A DNA stretch of 64,000 nt, taken from positions 2,774,639 to 2,838,638 of the forward strand of contig JABBOT010000029.1 of the NCBI GenBank assembly GCA_016165875.1, given 5' to 3'. A program made the position numbers and the translations under genes. Positions within the stretch are counted from its first letter, which is position 1; every line of letters begins with the position of its first letter. Below the pieces are notes generated by a model that was not told the DNA's origin, searched no databases, and saw nothing but the letters and a program-made list of their open reading frames with translations. This document shows, piece after piece, positions 49,001 through 53,937 of this stretch. This DNA comes from Acanthopleura granulata. Lineage: Eukaryota; Mollusca; Polyplacophora; Chitonida; Chitonidae.

Positions 49001-51153
49001 AACAATGGTAGTTAGTTTTATGGGCTGAGAAAGGTATTATAGTGACAGTGTATACACACGTATGACTTAGTATGGGGTTGGATCCACATACACCATCATC
49101 TTTTTCGCTGTTATTTTATAAGAAAATGCAGTCTGGGTTTGGCAAGTTGCCTTTCCATGGCACACAAACTGCACCAGTTCGAAGGAGGAGGTACATGTAA
49201 ATAACGCTTCTGGTGCCCGAGTCAATCAGCACTGTTTGGAACAACCTACATTATGTTCGAAAATGAAATGGCTAAGTCTCTCGGCCTCAGGCGGTGGAAA
49301 ACCTCACACAAGAAAGAAAATAAACAGTTTTCTGGATGATTTTATCCCTGTTAGGGTTACAGAGTTCGGTTTTCTGCAGGAGAAGATAAATAATCAGGAG
49401 CCTAAGAGAGAACCTTGTAGTACACCATGTCTTTAGAGTAAAACCTGCTCCCTGTCATAAACCATCAGAAGAATGCAAACAAATGACCCAGTACATCACA
49501 CATCACAGCCAGCTTGTTTATCTATTTATTATGAGGACTAATTGGCTAAATGTGTTTTCACTTGAGATGTGATGGTTAAATGGAGGGTGTCTCTCTCTCT
49601 CTCTCCCTTTTTCTCTAATATATATAAATATCACTAAAGTTTAGCTTTTTCAAGCTTGATTCTGATTGAATCCATCTTGTTTATTTGCAAAGGTTGATGA
49701 AGTTTTTATCAGTAAAAATTAAGTATTGGCATCAGAAATATCATATGAAGGCCTATCTGCTTCTGAAATGCGGTTTTACAGTCCAAACTTTAGATGAAAT
49801 ACAATATACATGCACCTTGTATAAGGGTTATGAAAACTGGCCTGACAGTTTACTTTGTACACTCAACAATCCAGCTGTATTTATCAGCCACAGATGTTAA
49901 CCGTGCCACATTGGTTTTGAGCGGTTGATAAAGCCATAATTTTTCACAGCCATGAAGGGAACGTATATACATATTTCATGAGAAACCCATTTCAGTTATG
50001 CTTTTTAGATCATCTAAACTGATGGATATGTGTGTGACAAAAAAAAAATACCTTTGCTCTTTAAATCTGTGTACAGGAATCGATGGTGGTAATACGCTTG
50101 TCTTTTTATCATTTGACACACTGCATGTCTGTATTGGTTCATTCCCAGCTCTGGACAGGAAATTTTGGATATTCCCTTAAACTGAAGTAGAAGACTGCCC
50201 ATGACTGAGATACTGTTCATTAAAAAAGATTACAAAATGCCCTCTTTAGTGCAAAAACCTGTTTGAATTTCAATGAATTCGTGGCTGAATTAACTTCGTT
50301 TGAAGCGTGGGATATTGTGCTGCCGACTGGGGATGTGGAGGCGCCCATGCTTTTAAGCTTATGAGAGATTGACCAGTGAGAGAGCCAGGAGGTATCAGCT
50401 GTCTATAAACTGTGACGTAAATGTTCTGAGTTGACTGTCAATGTAACATGTAATAACATAGGGAGAGGACAATGTTTTAATGTTATATATTTTAATGATT
50501 AGAAGTATATGTGTGAAGAACACAGTATTTCCAACACAGCATTGTGTTCTGGCGGGAGTAAGTTTCTTGATCATTTTATGTTATAAATATACATATATGC
50601 TTAAGTTTCAACCACAACCCTAGCAGATTACTACAGTTTCAAGTGACAAGAGTGTCACTCGCTTGGAACATCGCCCACACAGAATGGCTGCGTTTCATGC
50701 CAGCCAAGGGAGCACGGTGAGGTGTCAGTTTCTACTGTGGTAGTAGATGGTTGAAAAAATACTTCACCGAAATAAACATAATATTGTGTAACCTTTTTGG
50801 CAAACCTAACTTTGAACATCCGCTGTCTTTCATTTTAATGCGCTGTTATCAACGGAAGTCATGTGTGGTCTTCGCGAAGCTTACCCTCCACCAATTTAAT
50901 ATTCACAGTGGGATTGCCAGCTGGATGAAAATCTTTTTGCTGTGAGAGAAATCACTTCCTAAGTCTAATGGTTTAGTATGGTTTCCTTCATCCATCTAAC
51001 AGAACAGCCGTTTATTGATGAAATATTCTAGAGTACGGTCCTAACATCAGTCATTTCATTTTTTGTATTAAACATTGTGACCTCAAGATGCTGATCCAAA
51101 CGTGTGACCCAGTTATCAGAGGTGTCCTCAGCAGGAGGCTAGCACAGAGGTGA
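3947..51153 (+). CDS. FANCA: Fanconi anaemia complementation group A protein (whole gene, 42-43 exons)
   Basis: FANCA is the large helical-repeat subunit that, with FANCG and FAAP20, helps build the nuclear core ubiquitin ligase that monoubiquitinates FANCD2/FANCI during interstrand crosslink repair. I joined exons by splice signals and phase; exons 1-42 sum to 4461 nt (1487 codons) with no in-frame stop. Diagnostic matches to human FANCA as remembered include 'IFRKPYYLGRFLPALLKPR' (human IFRRPYYVSHFLPALLTPR), 'VVPFET' (LVPFES), 'VHILKPPFVPS' (VHILHPPLVPS), 'ADWIRLELDVVP' (QDWLHLELEIQP) and 'FCTSYL..SFCLFSS' (FCTAAISYSLCKFSS). Residues 5-19 carry KRR-x9-KRR, a bipartite nuclear localisation signal, as in the vertebrate N terminus. 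The terminal exon (51088-51153) is less certain than the rest; the alternative is a stop at 45287-45289. All introns look GT-AG except intron 14 (GC-AG). The gene is intact as read. Confidence 0.93.
4020..5814 (+). other. FANCA intron 1
   Basis: GT-AG intron of 1.8 kb. It contains a 100-codon open stretch (4339-4641) bounded by splice-like signals, and a 14-bp inverted repeat (4735-4748 and 4810-4823). No repeat family was recognised. Confidence 0.7.
5815..5921 (+). CDS. FANCA: FANCA exon 2
   Basis: Residues 25-60. The pattern 'LQDAIFQLIAHHHDVDELL' parallels the human N-terminal helix 'VRLLRSHQDLNALLLE'. Acceptor 'tttgtttcag', donor GTAGAT. It ends on a codon boundary. Confidence 0.85.
6040..6240 (+). 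repeat. Old SINE fragment (intron 2)
   Basis: The core 'gtacatcacatgtgggagagt' with 'accagttactagccacaggt' resembles the other SINE copies at 26400-26475 and 27262-27430. It is diverged, and its ends are not defined. Confidence 0.45.
6589..6694 (+). CDS. FANCA: FANCA exon 3
   Basis: Residues 61-95, an acidic and Gln/Ser-rich linker with 'DCCQEE' and ending 'NDQSFMT', matching the human position before 'SSSFIGSALQDQ'. Acceptor 'attttgcag', donor GTCAGT, phase 1. The low-complexity sequence gives weak alignment; phase and position support it. Confidence 0.75.
6695..8935 (+). other. FANCA intron 3
   Basis: 2.2 kb. The last 0.6 kb is one copy of a dispersed repeat (8310-8913). The rest shows no gene; short open frames on both strands are not conserved. 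Confidence 0.7.
8310..8913 (+). repeat. Dispersed 0.6-kb repeat, copy 1
   Basis: Shares long collinear similarity with 31923-32528 in intron 27, in the same orientation. Both copies contain 'gtagggaaaatcga', 'gagatatttctac', 'agaagtagtgttaaat', 'aataataaaggggac' and 'ataacttt[a/g]gttata'. No protein coding is evident. Terminal inverted repeats and target duplications were not found, so the class is unknown. Its 3' end lies directly before FANCA exon 4. Confidence 0.8.
8936..9114 (+). CDS. FANCA: FANCA exon 4
   Basis: Residues 96-155, with 'SLIQDKARILRSPVAIVAA' aligning to human 'SALQDQASRLGVPVGILSA'. The acceptor 'ttgttgtag' at 8935 was chosen because only it preserves the frame from exon 3; the AG at 8942 looks stronger but shifts the frame. 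Donor GTATGT. Confidence 0.88.
9528..9620 (+). CDS. FANCA: FANCA exon 5
   Basis: Residues 156-186, 'CQEFVRICSFNQLHFTKL', parallel to human 'LLAHSMFSRLSFCQELW'. Acceptor 'cttgcag', donor GTAAGT. 31 whole codons. Confidence 0.9.
9939..10012 (+). CDS. FANCA: FANCA exon 6
   Basis: Residues 187-210, 'LFVIWQLHRFGVVPLEMF', aligning to human 'EAVWHLHVQGIVSLQELL'. Acceptor 'ttatacag', donor GTATGT, phase 2. Confidence 0.9.
10864..10961 (+). CDS. FANCA: FANCA exon 7
   Basis: Residues 211-243, including 'FVRHFCDQL'. Acceptor preceded by a long T tract ('tttttttttccag'), donor GTAAGA, phase 1. It joins exon 6 in frame with a split Gln codon. Confidence 0.82.
10962..12939 (+). other. FANCA intron 7
   Basis: 2 kb of AT-rich sequence. 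No repeat family or conserved coding sequence was recognised; the 12129-12380 open frame lacks family resemblance. Confidence 0.65.
12940..13007 (+). CDS. FANCA: FANCA exon 8
   Basis: Residues 244-266, 'IFSVLVSKGYSENSEDR', aligning to human 'FVQMFVLRGFQKNSDLR'. Acceptor 'gatatttcag', donor GTGAGC. Ends on a codon boundary. Confidence 0.88.
13160..13887. mobile_element. TTAA-flanked MITE (piggyBac-like), FANCA intron 8
   Basis: The ends are 17-bp inverted repeats, 13160-13176 and 13871-13887, matching at 15 of 17 positions, each with TTAA outermost as expected for piggyBac-type target sites. At 728 bp with no transposase frame it is non-autonomous. The interior holds a second imperfect inverted pair, about 13360-13382 and 13404-13426, built around 'ctcgta' / 'tacgag'. 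It lies between FANCA exons 8 and 9 without touching either. Confidence 0.75.
14079..14112 (+). CDS. FANCA: FANCA exon 9 (34-nt microexon)
   Basis: Residues 267-277, 'LSVAILEHWLT'. Acceptor 'cattttcag' follows a T-rich tract, donor GTAAGG. It joins phase 0 to phase 1, exactly bridging exons 8 and 10. Position matches the human 'MLIFALDALAAG' helix. Confidence 0.8.
14251..14448 (+). CDS. FANCA: FANCA exon 10
   Basis: Residues 278-343, the longest exon. 'LKRFSTKLIYHLVKQ' aligns to human 'LKRFFSHTLTQILTH'. Acceptor 'gttcacag', donor GTAAGG, phase 1. Confidence 0.9.
14955..15025 (+). CDS. FANCA: FANCA exon 11
   Basis: Residues 344-367, 'WTYAKSPEGLTSLIKQ', parallel to human 'WSFARTHPLLTSLYRR'. 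Acceptor 'attgtcag', donor GTAAAA (weaker). Confidence 0.9.
15331..15472 (+). CDS. FANCA: FANCA exon 12
   Basis: Residues 368-414. 'GWRSTLTLTSTFLLCYPDA' aligns to human 'HWQRVLSFVSALVVCFPEA'. Acceptor 'gttcacag', donor GTATTT, phase 1. Confidence 0.92.
15473..17126 (+). other. FANCA intron 12
   Basis: 1.65 kb. A SINE-like piece with a strong B-box-like 'gggagttcaatccc' lies at about 15515-15620; the rest is AT-rich with no gene seen. Confidence 0.6.
17127..17260 (+). CDS. FANCA: FANCA exon 13
   Basis: Residues 415-459. 'FLLARQACQEGP' and 'YRDWF' align to human 'FLVVRQAALEGP' and 'YADWF', one of the clearest diagnostic blocks. Acceptor 'tcatcag', donor GTAGGA. Confidence 0.95.
18083..18193 (+). 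CDS. FANCA: FANCA exon 14 (GC donor)
   Basis: Residues 460-496. 'SFMFLMKFLSDVVPFET' aligns to human 'ALVFLFTFLSELVPFES'. Acceptor 'attttcag'. The only junction that keeps the frame and the conserved 'LK|VHI' order uses AAG|GCATGG, a GC donor. Nearby GT sites give the wrong phase or lead to the stop at 18233. Confidence 0.92.
18891..18986 (+). CDS. FANCA: FANCA exon 15
   Basis: Residues 497-528, 'VHILKPPFVPS' and 'LARKRLTDLK', nearly matching human 'VHILHPPLVPS' and 'LAKTRLADLK'. Acceptor 'tttgtcag', donor GTGAGG. 32 whole codons. Confidence 0.96.
19380..19445 (+). CDS. FANCA: FANCA exon 16
   Basis: Residues 529-550, a Gly/Pro/Asp-rich linker 'DPVDPWGMGDAPKPG'. Acceptor 'ctgttgcag', donor GTAAGT. 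It corresponds to the variable human linker before 'DVEKAIMVFE'. Confidence 0.82.
21731..22478 (+). pseudogene. gag remnant of the Ty3/gypsy element
   Basis: An Arg/Glu-rich stretch (about 21750-21900) precedes a gag core with 'YIECFERYATAQNWKRDN', typical of Ty3/gypsy gag. A TGA at 22219-22221 interrupts the frame; after it the tail 'FMDARGW' matches the usual end of the gag helical domain. Non-functional. Confidence 0.8.
22560..22869 (+). pseudogene. Protease-region remnant of the Ty3/gypsy element
   Basis: The block with 'VDGAVRVAPIARI' and 'CICELIIGSVHG' resembles the retropepsin region and its C-terminal flank in gypsy elements. It stops at 22867-22869. No catalytic DT/SG triad is clearly visible, so it appears broken. 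Confidence 0.6.
23030..23360 (+). pseudogene. Integrase remnant of the Ty3/gypsy element
   Basis: 'RQIVVPSDSEVLKFGHD' matches the start of the N-terminal zinc-binding domain. Further on, 'KYILTVVDYAT' matches the beginning of the integrase catalytic core. Stops separate them, and the rest of the core is missing. Confidence 0.75.
23375..24228 (+). pseudogene. RT / RNase H remnant of the Ty3/gypsy element
   Basis: Only the RT palm end remains: 'KPSKCSVGHSQLEYVGYIG' (about 23530-23590) follows a position where the catalytic YxDD box should lie (about 23425) but reads without the Asp pair. RNase H follows (23682-24161) with 'LRTDAS' and 'GYARCTLRECEKEYSTAEKE'; the later 'TDHQPL' motif has lost its Asp. 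After a frameshift the typical end 'RADFLSRRP' closes at 24226-24228. Confidence 0.85.
24963..25025. repeat. 21-bp minisatellite (3 units)
   Basis: Three near-identical units of 'acagtttccctatgcacag' plus two variable bases, followed by a partial fourth unit. Confidence 0.9.
25082..25196. repeat. 23-bp minisatellite (5 units)
   Basis: Five units built on 'aaagtgatgtcatcatcarc' plus three bases, with few mismatches. Each unit has the near-palindrome TGATGTCATCA, similar to bZIP sites; no function is claimed. Confidence 0.9.
25517..25596 (+). CDS. FANCA: FANCA exon 17
   Basis: Residues 551-576, 'EIEKAFSVFESSGKIPPSI', aligning to human 'DVEKAIMVFEHTGNIPVTV'. Acceptor 'ggcacag', donor GTCTGT, phase 2. 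Confidence 0.95.
26010..26070 (+). CDS. FANCA: FANCA exon 18
   Basis: Residues 577-597, 'IFRKPYYLGRFLPALLKPR', the strongest FANCA signature in the window. Acceptor 'tgtttccag', donor GTAAGT. Confidence 0.97.
26400..26475 (+). repeat. SINE fragment (intron 18)
   Basis: 'ctgtacatcactcgtggaaa' followed by 'gtcagtaacctgccaaagg' matches the core of the local SINE family. Ends not defined. Confidence 0.5.
26763..26812 (+). CDS. FANCA: FANCA exon 19
   Basis: Residues 598-613, 'LPDVPDIRMKLIEELK', aligning to human 'LPKVPDSRVAFIESLK'. Acceptor 'ctttgtag', donor GTTAGA, phase 2. Confidence 0.95.
27165..27241 (+). CDS. FANCA: FANCA exon 20
   Basis: Residues 614-639, 'RAEKLPLSMYSSYVKAC', aligning to human 'RADKIPPSLYSTYCQAC'. 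Acceptor 'gttattag', donor GTGAGT, phase 1. Confidence 0.96.
27262..27430 (+). repeat. SINE fragment (intron 20)
   Basis: Contains 'tgtacctcacacctgggaaa' and 'gttgtcagtaaccc', matching other local SINE copies, plus 'tcaggcagggagtttgt', shared with about 15540. Confidence 0.55.
27608..27739 (+). CDS. FANCA: FANCA exon 21
   Basis: Residues 640-683. A GTGAGT donor-like site at about 27698 is ignored because only the later donor (GTTTGT at 27740) gives the phase needed by exon 22. This leaves a basic tail 'KGEKGQRGLK'. Alternative use of the earlier donor would shift the frame. Confidence 0.82.
28429..28559 (+). CDS. FANCA: FANCA exon 22
   Basis: Residues 684-727, 'HVSEKLETVL', aligning to human 'VISERLRAVL', then 'LTHISLQ'. 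Acceptor 'tattccag', donor GTAAAT. Confidence 0.88.
29089..29253 (+). CDS. FANCA: FANCA exon 23
   Basis: Residues 728-782, 'IYPALVTRLYKLITEQ', aligning to human 'VLPAVLTRLCQLLRHQ'. Acceptor 'gctacag', donor GTACTA. 55 whole codons. Confidence 0.94.
29489..29673 (+). CDS. FANCA: FANCA exon 24
   Basis: Residues 783-843, 'GPQLEAHHISGIAAISISL', aligning to human 'GPSLSAPHVLGLAALAVHL'. Acceptor 'acttcag', donor GTACAT, phase 2. Confidence 0.95.
29950..30056 (-). repeat. Possible antisense tRNA-derived SINE head (intron 24)
   Basis: 'ctggatttgaactctcaac' is the reverse of a B-box-like 'gttgagagttcaaatccag'. No A box or tail was identified; weak. Confidence 0.35.
30087..30192 (+). CDS. FANCA: FANCA exon 25
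   Basis: Residues 844-879, 'RFCTSYLQQSFCLFSS', aligning to human 'KFCTAAISYSLCKFSS', then 'VPKSLVQK' (human 'LSPGLIKK'). Acceptor 'tttttcag', donor GTGATT. Confidence 0.94.
30537..30695 (+). CDS. FANCA: FANCA exon 26
   Basis: Residues 880-932, 'SKVFQDLLIQCQ' near human 'HRTFREVLKEED'. Acceptor 'gtctccag', donor GTAGGA. 53 whole codons. Confidence 0.9.
30771..31003 (+). mobile_element. tRNA-derived SINE, nearly complete (intron 26)
   Basis: The head 'tccgtggctcagtcggttag' is a tRNA-like A box. The body includes 'cgtgggaaggtcttccag'. The 3' end 'attcttgagtacggcataaa' runs into an (aaat)n tail. It is the best-preserved copy of the family seen in the window and is useful as a reference for the others. 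Confidence 0.85.
31686..31759 (+). CDS. FANCA: FANCA exon 27
   Basis: Residues 933-956, 'FADWIRLELDVVP' and 'LSETDR', aligning to human 'YQDWLHLELEIQP' and 'LSDTER'. Acceptor 'tttgccag', donor GTATGT, phase 2. Confidence 0.96.
31923..32528 (+). repeat. Dispersed 0.6-kb repeat, copy 2 (intron 27)
   Basis: Same family and orientation as 8310-8913, with many small indels between the copies. No coding sequence or inverted ends seen. Confidence 0.8.
33165..33287 (+). CDS. FANCA: FANCA exon 28
   Basis: Residues 957-997. 'EGGCGQSYVEACSQLLTGIL' matches human '[20 protein letters not shown]' in layout. Acceptor 'tttatag', donor GTCAGT, phase 2. Confidence 0.93.
33382..33497. repeat. 29-bp minisatellite (4 units, intron 28)
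   Basis: Four units built on 'cacacctcttaccatgatat' plus 'atctgtttg'; the last unit is the most diverged. There are no spacers between units. Confidence 0.9.
33889..33991 (+). CDS. FANCA: FANCA exon 29 (cysteine-rich)
   Basis: Residues 998-1032. Contains C-x7-C-P-H-C-x7-C followed by SGH, not present in human FANCA at this place as I remember it. Acceptor 'tcttatag', donor GTGAGT. It ends on a codon boundary. Confidence 0.82.
34190..34336 (+). CDS. FANCA: FANCA exon 30 (probable)
   Basis: Residues 1033-1081. 49 open codons between a good acceptor ('ttctaattag') and donor GTAAAA, in phase 0 on both sides, exactly fitting exons 29 and 31. It starts 'PKSVVSVQSTKDL'. Sequence similarity to human is weak, so the call rests on phase, openness and position. 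Confidence 0.65.
34872..35041 (+). CDS. FANCA: FANCA exon 31
   Basis: Residues 1082-1137, 'LPWLLQTMLRLTNG' with a leucine-rich helical end 'VQLLLQDFF'. Acceptor 'tgttgtcag', donor GTGGGT, phase 2. Confidence 0.85.
35721..35823 (+). CDS. FANCA: FANCA exon 32
   Basis: Residues 1138-1172, 'RVAQCLSPSLLFTNN', aligning with human 'KRILLRLPSSVLCGS'. Acceptor 'gttttcag', donor GTCAGT. Ends on a codon boundary. Confidence 0.88.
37531..37706 (+). mobile_element. SINE 3' half (intron 32)
   Basis: 'gtacatgggaaggtccgcca', 'ctgatcgccatcgtataagg' and 'gtaaggcataacacaccaat' followed by (aaat)n match the family 3' end. The tRNA-like head is missing or unrecognisable. Confidence 0.75.
38081..38223 (+). mobile_element. 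SINE 3' half, second copy (intron 32)
   Basis: 'cctcccaccataatgctgcc', 'attcttgggtacggcgtaaa' and 'acaccaatcgaa' plus an A-rich tail mark the same family, only about 380 bp after the previous copy. Confidence 0.8.
38434..38499 (+). CDS. FANCA: FANCA exon 33
   Basis: Residues 1173-1194, 'GILVVCQQLLVLLRNE', aligning to human 'PITARCEQFFHLVNSE'. Acceptor 'ttttgttag', donor GTTAGT. 22 whole codons. Confidence 0.88.
39935..39994 (+). CDS. FANCA: FANCA exon 34
   Basis: Residues 1195-1214, 'HLTQGCCLPFHLTAHLLQ', aligning to human 'NFCSHGGALTQDITAHFFR'. Acceptor 'tctgttgcag', donor GTAATA. 20 whole codons. Confidence 0.9.
41209..41298 (+). CDS. FANCA: FANCA exon 35
   Basis: Residues 1215-1244, 'GLCAVSRCVTDRCNVLRLL', aligning to human 'GLLNACLRSRDPSLMVDFI'. 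Acceptor 'tgccacag', donor GTGAGT. 30 whole codons. Confidence 0.92.
41667..41767 (+). CDS. FANCA: FANCA exon 36
   Basis: Residues 1245-1277, starting 'FHWKRLGQLTRLFLEG'. It fits the place of human 'WWPSLEPVLLCRWRRH'. Acceptor 'ccggtcag', donor GTGGGT, phase 2. Confidence 0.88.
42295..42378 (+). CDS. FANCA: FANCA exon 37
   Basis: Residues 1278-1305. 'EWLHGIALLAMALE' aligns to human 'DWLSAAALHFAIQQ'. Acceptor 'cttcctcag', donor GTATGT, phase 2. Confidence 0.92.
42770..42824 (+). CDS. FANCA: FANCA exon 38
   Basis: Residues 1306-1324, a short Gln/Pro-rich piece 'PQGRIWPQLQ'. Acceptor 'tcttgcag', donor GTATGA. Phase 2 to 0, bridging its neighbours. Confidence 0.82.
43505..43576 (+). CDS. FANCA: FANCA exon 39
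   Basis: Residues 1325-1348, 'VLSPLAECLTHYLT', near human 'FFFSLMGLLSSHLT'. Acceptor 'ctactcag', donor GTAAGT. 24 whole codons. Confidence 0.88.
43957..44123 (+). CDS. FANCA: FANCA exon 40
   Basis: Residues 1349-1403, helical 'QLLLEEILLQVITLQP'. Acceptor 'attgcag', donor GTGAGT, phase 2. Confidence 0.87.
44598..44754 (+). CDS. FANCA: FANCA exon 41
   Basis: Residues 1404-1456. 'FSVDVTLSLLRLHVSVGQ' parallels human 'LHVAVDMYLKLVQLFVAG'. A Ser/Pro/Asp-rich end follows. Acceptor 'tatttcag', donor GTATGA. Confidence 0.9.
45167..45259 (+). CDS. FANCA: FANCA exon 42
   Basis: Residues 1457-1487. 'LQSYLIFALEILSVAEL' parallels human 'ITKARLFLLQLIP'. Acceptor 'tttttcag', donor GTAATG. If the donor is not used, the frame runs ten codons (VMLWTPEYQ and related) to a TGA at 45287-45289, with AATAAA at 45468-45473. 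Confidence 0.88.
45468..45473 (+). terminator. Candidate polyadenylation signal (AATAAA)
   Basis: Canonical hexamer 179 nt after the alternative TGA at 45287-45289. It would serve a transcript that reads through the exon 42 donor. Confidence 0.4.
46021..46036. repeat. (TCAT)n microsatellite at a SINE-like end
   Basis: Follows 'gccgatgtggcgttaagcca', a SINE 3' end style common in molluscs. Confidence 0.7.
49590..49605. repeat. (TC)n microsatellite
   Basis: Eight TC units in intron 42. Confidence 0.9.
51088..51153 (+). CDS. FANCA: FANCA exon 43, terminal (probable)
   Basis: 21 codons and TGA. It reads 'MLIQTCDPVIRGVLSRRL', resembling the human end 'LLADRGDCDPEVSAALQSR' with CDP shared. The acceptor 'gacctcaag' follows a moderate T-rich tract and lies in phase 0, as exon 42 requires. 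The last bases plus stop also form a good donor (CAGAG|GTGAGC). The first unit of a 20-bp repeat overlaps the stop. Confidence 0.45.
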   Translation: MLIQTCDPVIRGVLSRRLAQR

Positions 51154-51320
51154 GCAGTGAATCTCAGAGGTCATCATCAAATCTCAGAGATGAGCATTGG
51201 ATCTCAAGGAGCAGCAAAACACATAAGTGAACTACGAATCACAGATGAGCAGCGAAGCACAGAGGTGAAGAGGGAGCTCAGATTAGCCATGAATTGCATG
51301 TATGGAGATGTACAGAGGTG
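51146..51320. repeat. Degenerate 20-bp tandem repeat over the FANCA 3' end
   Basis: Units resembling 'agaggtgagcagtgaatctc' recur about eight times with growing divergence. The first three (51146-51205) keep an exact 20-bp period. Confidence 0.65.
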
Positions 51321-53937
51321 AGCAGTGAATCACAGTTGACGTGAAACAGCTTGTCTACCATGTGTTGTCCACGACAATAAGGGGCTGAGGAAGAAGTGTA
51401 CAACACTTGGAAAGCTGAGACTCTCATAGGCCACAGCACGAGCAGTAGACTGGTGAGGAAAATGCGACGGAGGCCTGTGACTGTCATTTCTTTCTGAGAG
51501 TGATGTGACAGACACCTATATGTCATTCCTTACAGTTTGGAGAGTAGGTGGATGGCAAAGTTAAGACTTGATTCTCATGTGTCACACCTTGCAGAACATC
51601 ACGCTTTGCTCACGTTCGGTAAGGGTTCTACGCAGTGGACTATGTTCAATTTATTTTCCAGCATTCACTGTCCATGTCGAGAGCTGTTGGCTTATACCAC
51701 AAAATGTAGCCTTTCTACATTATACTTACATTTATGTGTGCAATATTCATTATTATATTGGCTGCCATCGTATAAATGAAATGTCTTGAAAATCATTATT
51801 ATATAGTTCATAAATGTTGTGTTTTTTTTAGCTTTAACAGAAATGGGGTTCTCCTAACTGTTCTTTGCATCATGTGTCTTGAAGAGGAAAAAACAAGAAT
51901 TTGTGTACTGTCGTGTGCTGTATAGGTACAGGCAGATTTGTACAGTTACAATCTTAGGAAAGCTCAACCCGTCTGGCTAAAGATAATCCGTACAGTTTTT
52001 AACATCAGCTGCCATAATCTGTGATATGTTGTATCTCAGTGTTAATAGAGGAGCATTTCTATCCTTGTTATATGTACGGAGATTGTCTGTGTGGCTAATA
52101 GCTTTGAGGCTTAAGATCCTGTGTGGAAATTACTGTAGAAATGGCTTAATCAAAACAAAAGATCAGCGAAGATGAAAGAGCTGTCTGTGAGAGAGCCTGA
52201 CCGTTAGGCGTTAAGAGGCTGAGGTGAACAGGGCATCTGGGTAAACACCTAGTCCACTTTAAGGCCCATTCCCTGTAAGTTTCTACCATGTGAAGTGGGT
52301 GAAGTCACTCCATCCCCGACCAGAGCCTGGCTGGGGTGTATCGGTGTTAACTTTCCAACAGAATGGCAGGCCCGTAACAATTGACATGTAGCCTCGCGGA
52401 ACCTTAGATCAACACACTTTTCACAAGTAGCACTGGAGAGTGTAAAGTGTGCGTGTATTGTCTTAGGATGTCATTGTGAGGCAGTGGTGTAACAGAGACA
52501 GTGTGTTAATGATAAGTGGGAACAAGCTTATCACGTGTGGCGGTGGTCCATAACATTTGCCATTGTCAGTTTTCCGTGGTGGGACGTGAGCCTTGTAATA
52601 CTGGTTTACAAATCTTTCCTTTCAACGATCTGCTTAAAAGAATTCTTCGAGACACCCCAAAGAAAACGCCTTTGGCGTAAGTCGTGATTAAATTTCGCTT
52701 ACATACGCAGCGAGACATGTAAAATGTGCGCTAAGTTTCCACTTAGGAGAAGATTTTATTCTATGTTTAGCCTGTTTATTTCCCTTTGCGGGCAATAAGG
52801 GATGTATTCTCCACATTAAAATCACAAATGTTTACATTTACCCGTTGAATGTCGAAAAGAACCTAAGCTTGATAACTTTTTGGGGCGAATGTCCAAAGTT
52901 TTGAGGTAATGGTTAAGTTTTAATAAATATTAACAAATTTCTTGTCAAATTCAAGGACTTTTTTCATTTTTGTAAGATATTTAAATACATGTGTACAGTT
53001 TCCATACACCAGCGTAAAAATAACAACAAATTTAAAAGTTGGACGAAAGAAATCTCTGAAATAGTGAATAGCGAAACGTGGCACATCGACGACTGGACGT
53101 TTAAGCGGGATATCCTCTACCAGCACATTTCAGTTCTGCCGTGTCCCCTAAATGAGTGAACTGTCAGAAGGCGTTTGTGTCCACATTCTCCTGGGAAGAT
53201 CGAGTTGCTTGTTTGACTGACCAGAACCAAAGAGATGTGATGTCCCAAGAATAAAACAAGGGACTCTGAGGTGATTGTTATCTTTGATGTTTGCTCAGAG
53301 TTCTTTGAAGATATGATACAGAACACCAAGCTGAGAAGGATCCCTTAATTCCTGGCGATACGCGCGAACATCCCAGCAGCATACGGCCACGTCTTCCCGC
53401 CATCTGACACGACCAACATAGCAGCGCGTCTAACGAGGCTAAATGAAACCAGCCGTTCTTAGGAATACAATCTTTGAAATTGTCATAGGAATCGGAACAG
53501 TCAGACCGTCGCCTGCTGGAATGAATTAGCGCTGAAGAACCTTTCTGTCCGTGGCATTAAAATCATCCGGAAGCCCATATTGTTTCTCTCCACCTTTACG
53601 CCCGGGAGAAATCCGTTATGATTTAGTTTCTGAATTCCGTCACAGTTACGTTCCATATCCAGTACGATACCAGTAACACAGAAGTAATGTCTTTTATAAT
53701 TTTTAAGACTTCATCTGTCTTTTTACTTATTTTGTTGTGTCGGTGTTGTATATTCAGTCAAGCAAAAGGAGTATTATGGCCTGTCAAGTCTGTCAACCTC
53801 ATTGCCGTTTAAGCACATGTTGTGACCTTGAAGTTGAGCTTCCTATTCGGTACTGTTCGTTCATGTTTTGCATCAAAATTACCTTGTGCAAGATATAAAT
53901 TGAAAAGGTGTTATTTAATTTATTTGATTGTTGGTTC

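Larger units (their letters stand above)
45260..51087 (+). other. FANCA intron 42 (if exon 43 is real) or 3' flank
   Basis: 5.8 kb with no recognised gene. It has a SINE-like end near 45985-46020 followed by (TCAT)n at 46021-46036, a (TC)n run at 49590-49605 and a SINE tail at about 50970-51050. The open frame at 48063-48269 shows no family resemblance. Confidence 0.6.
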
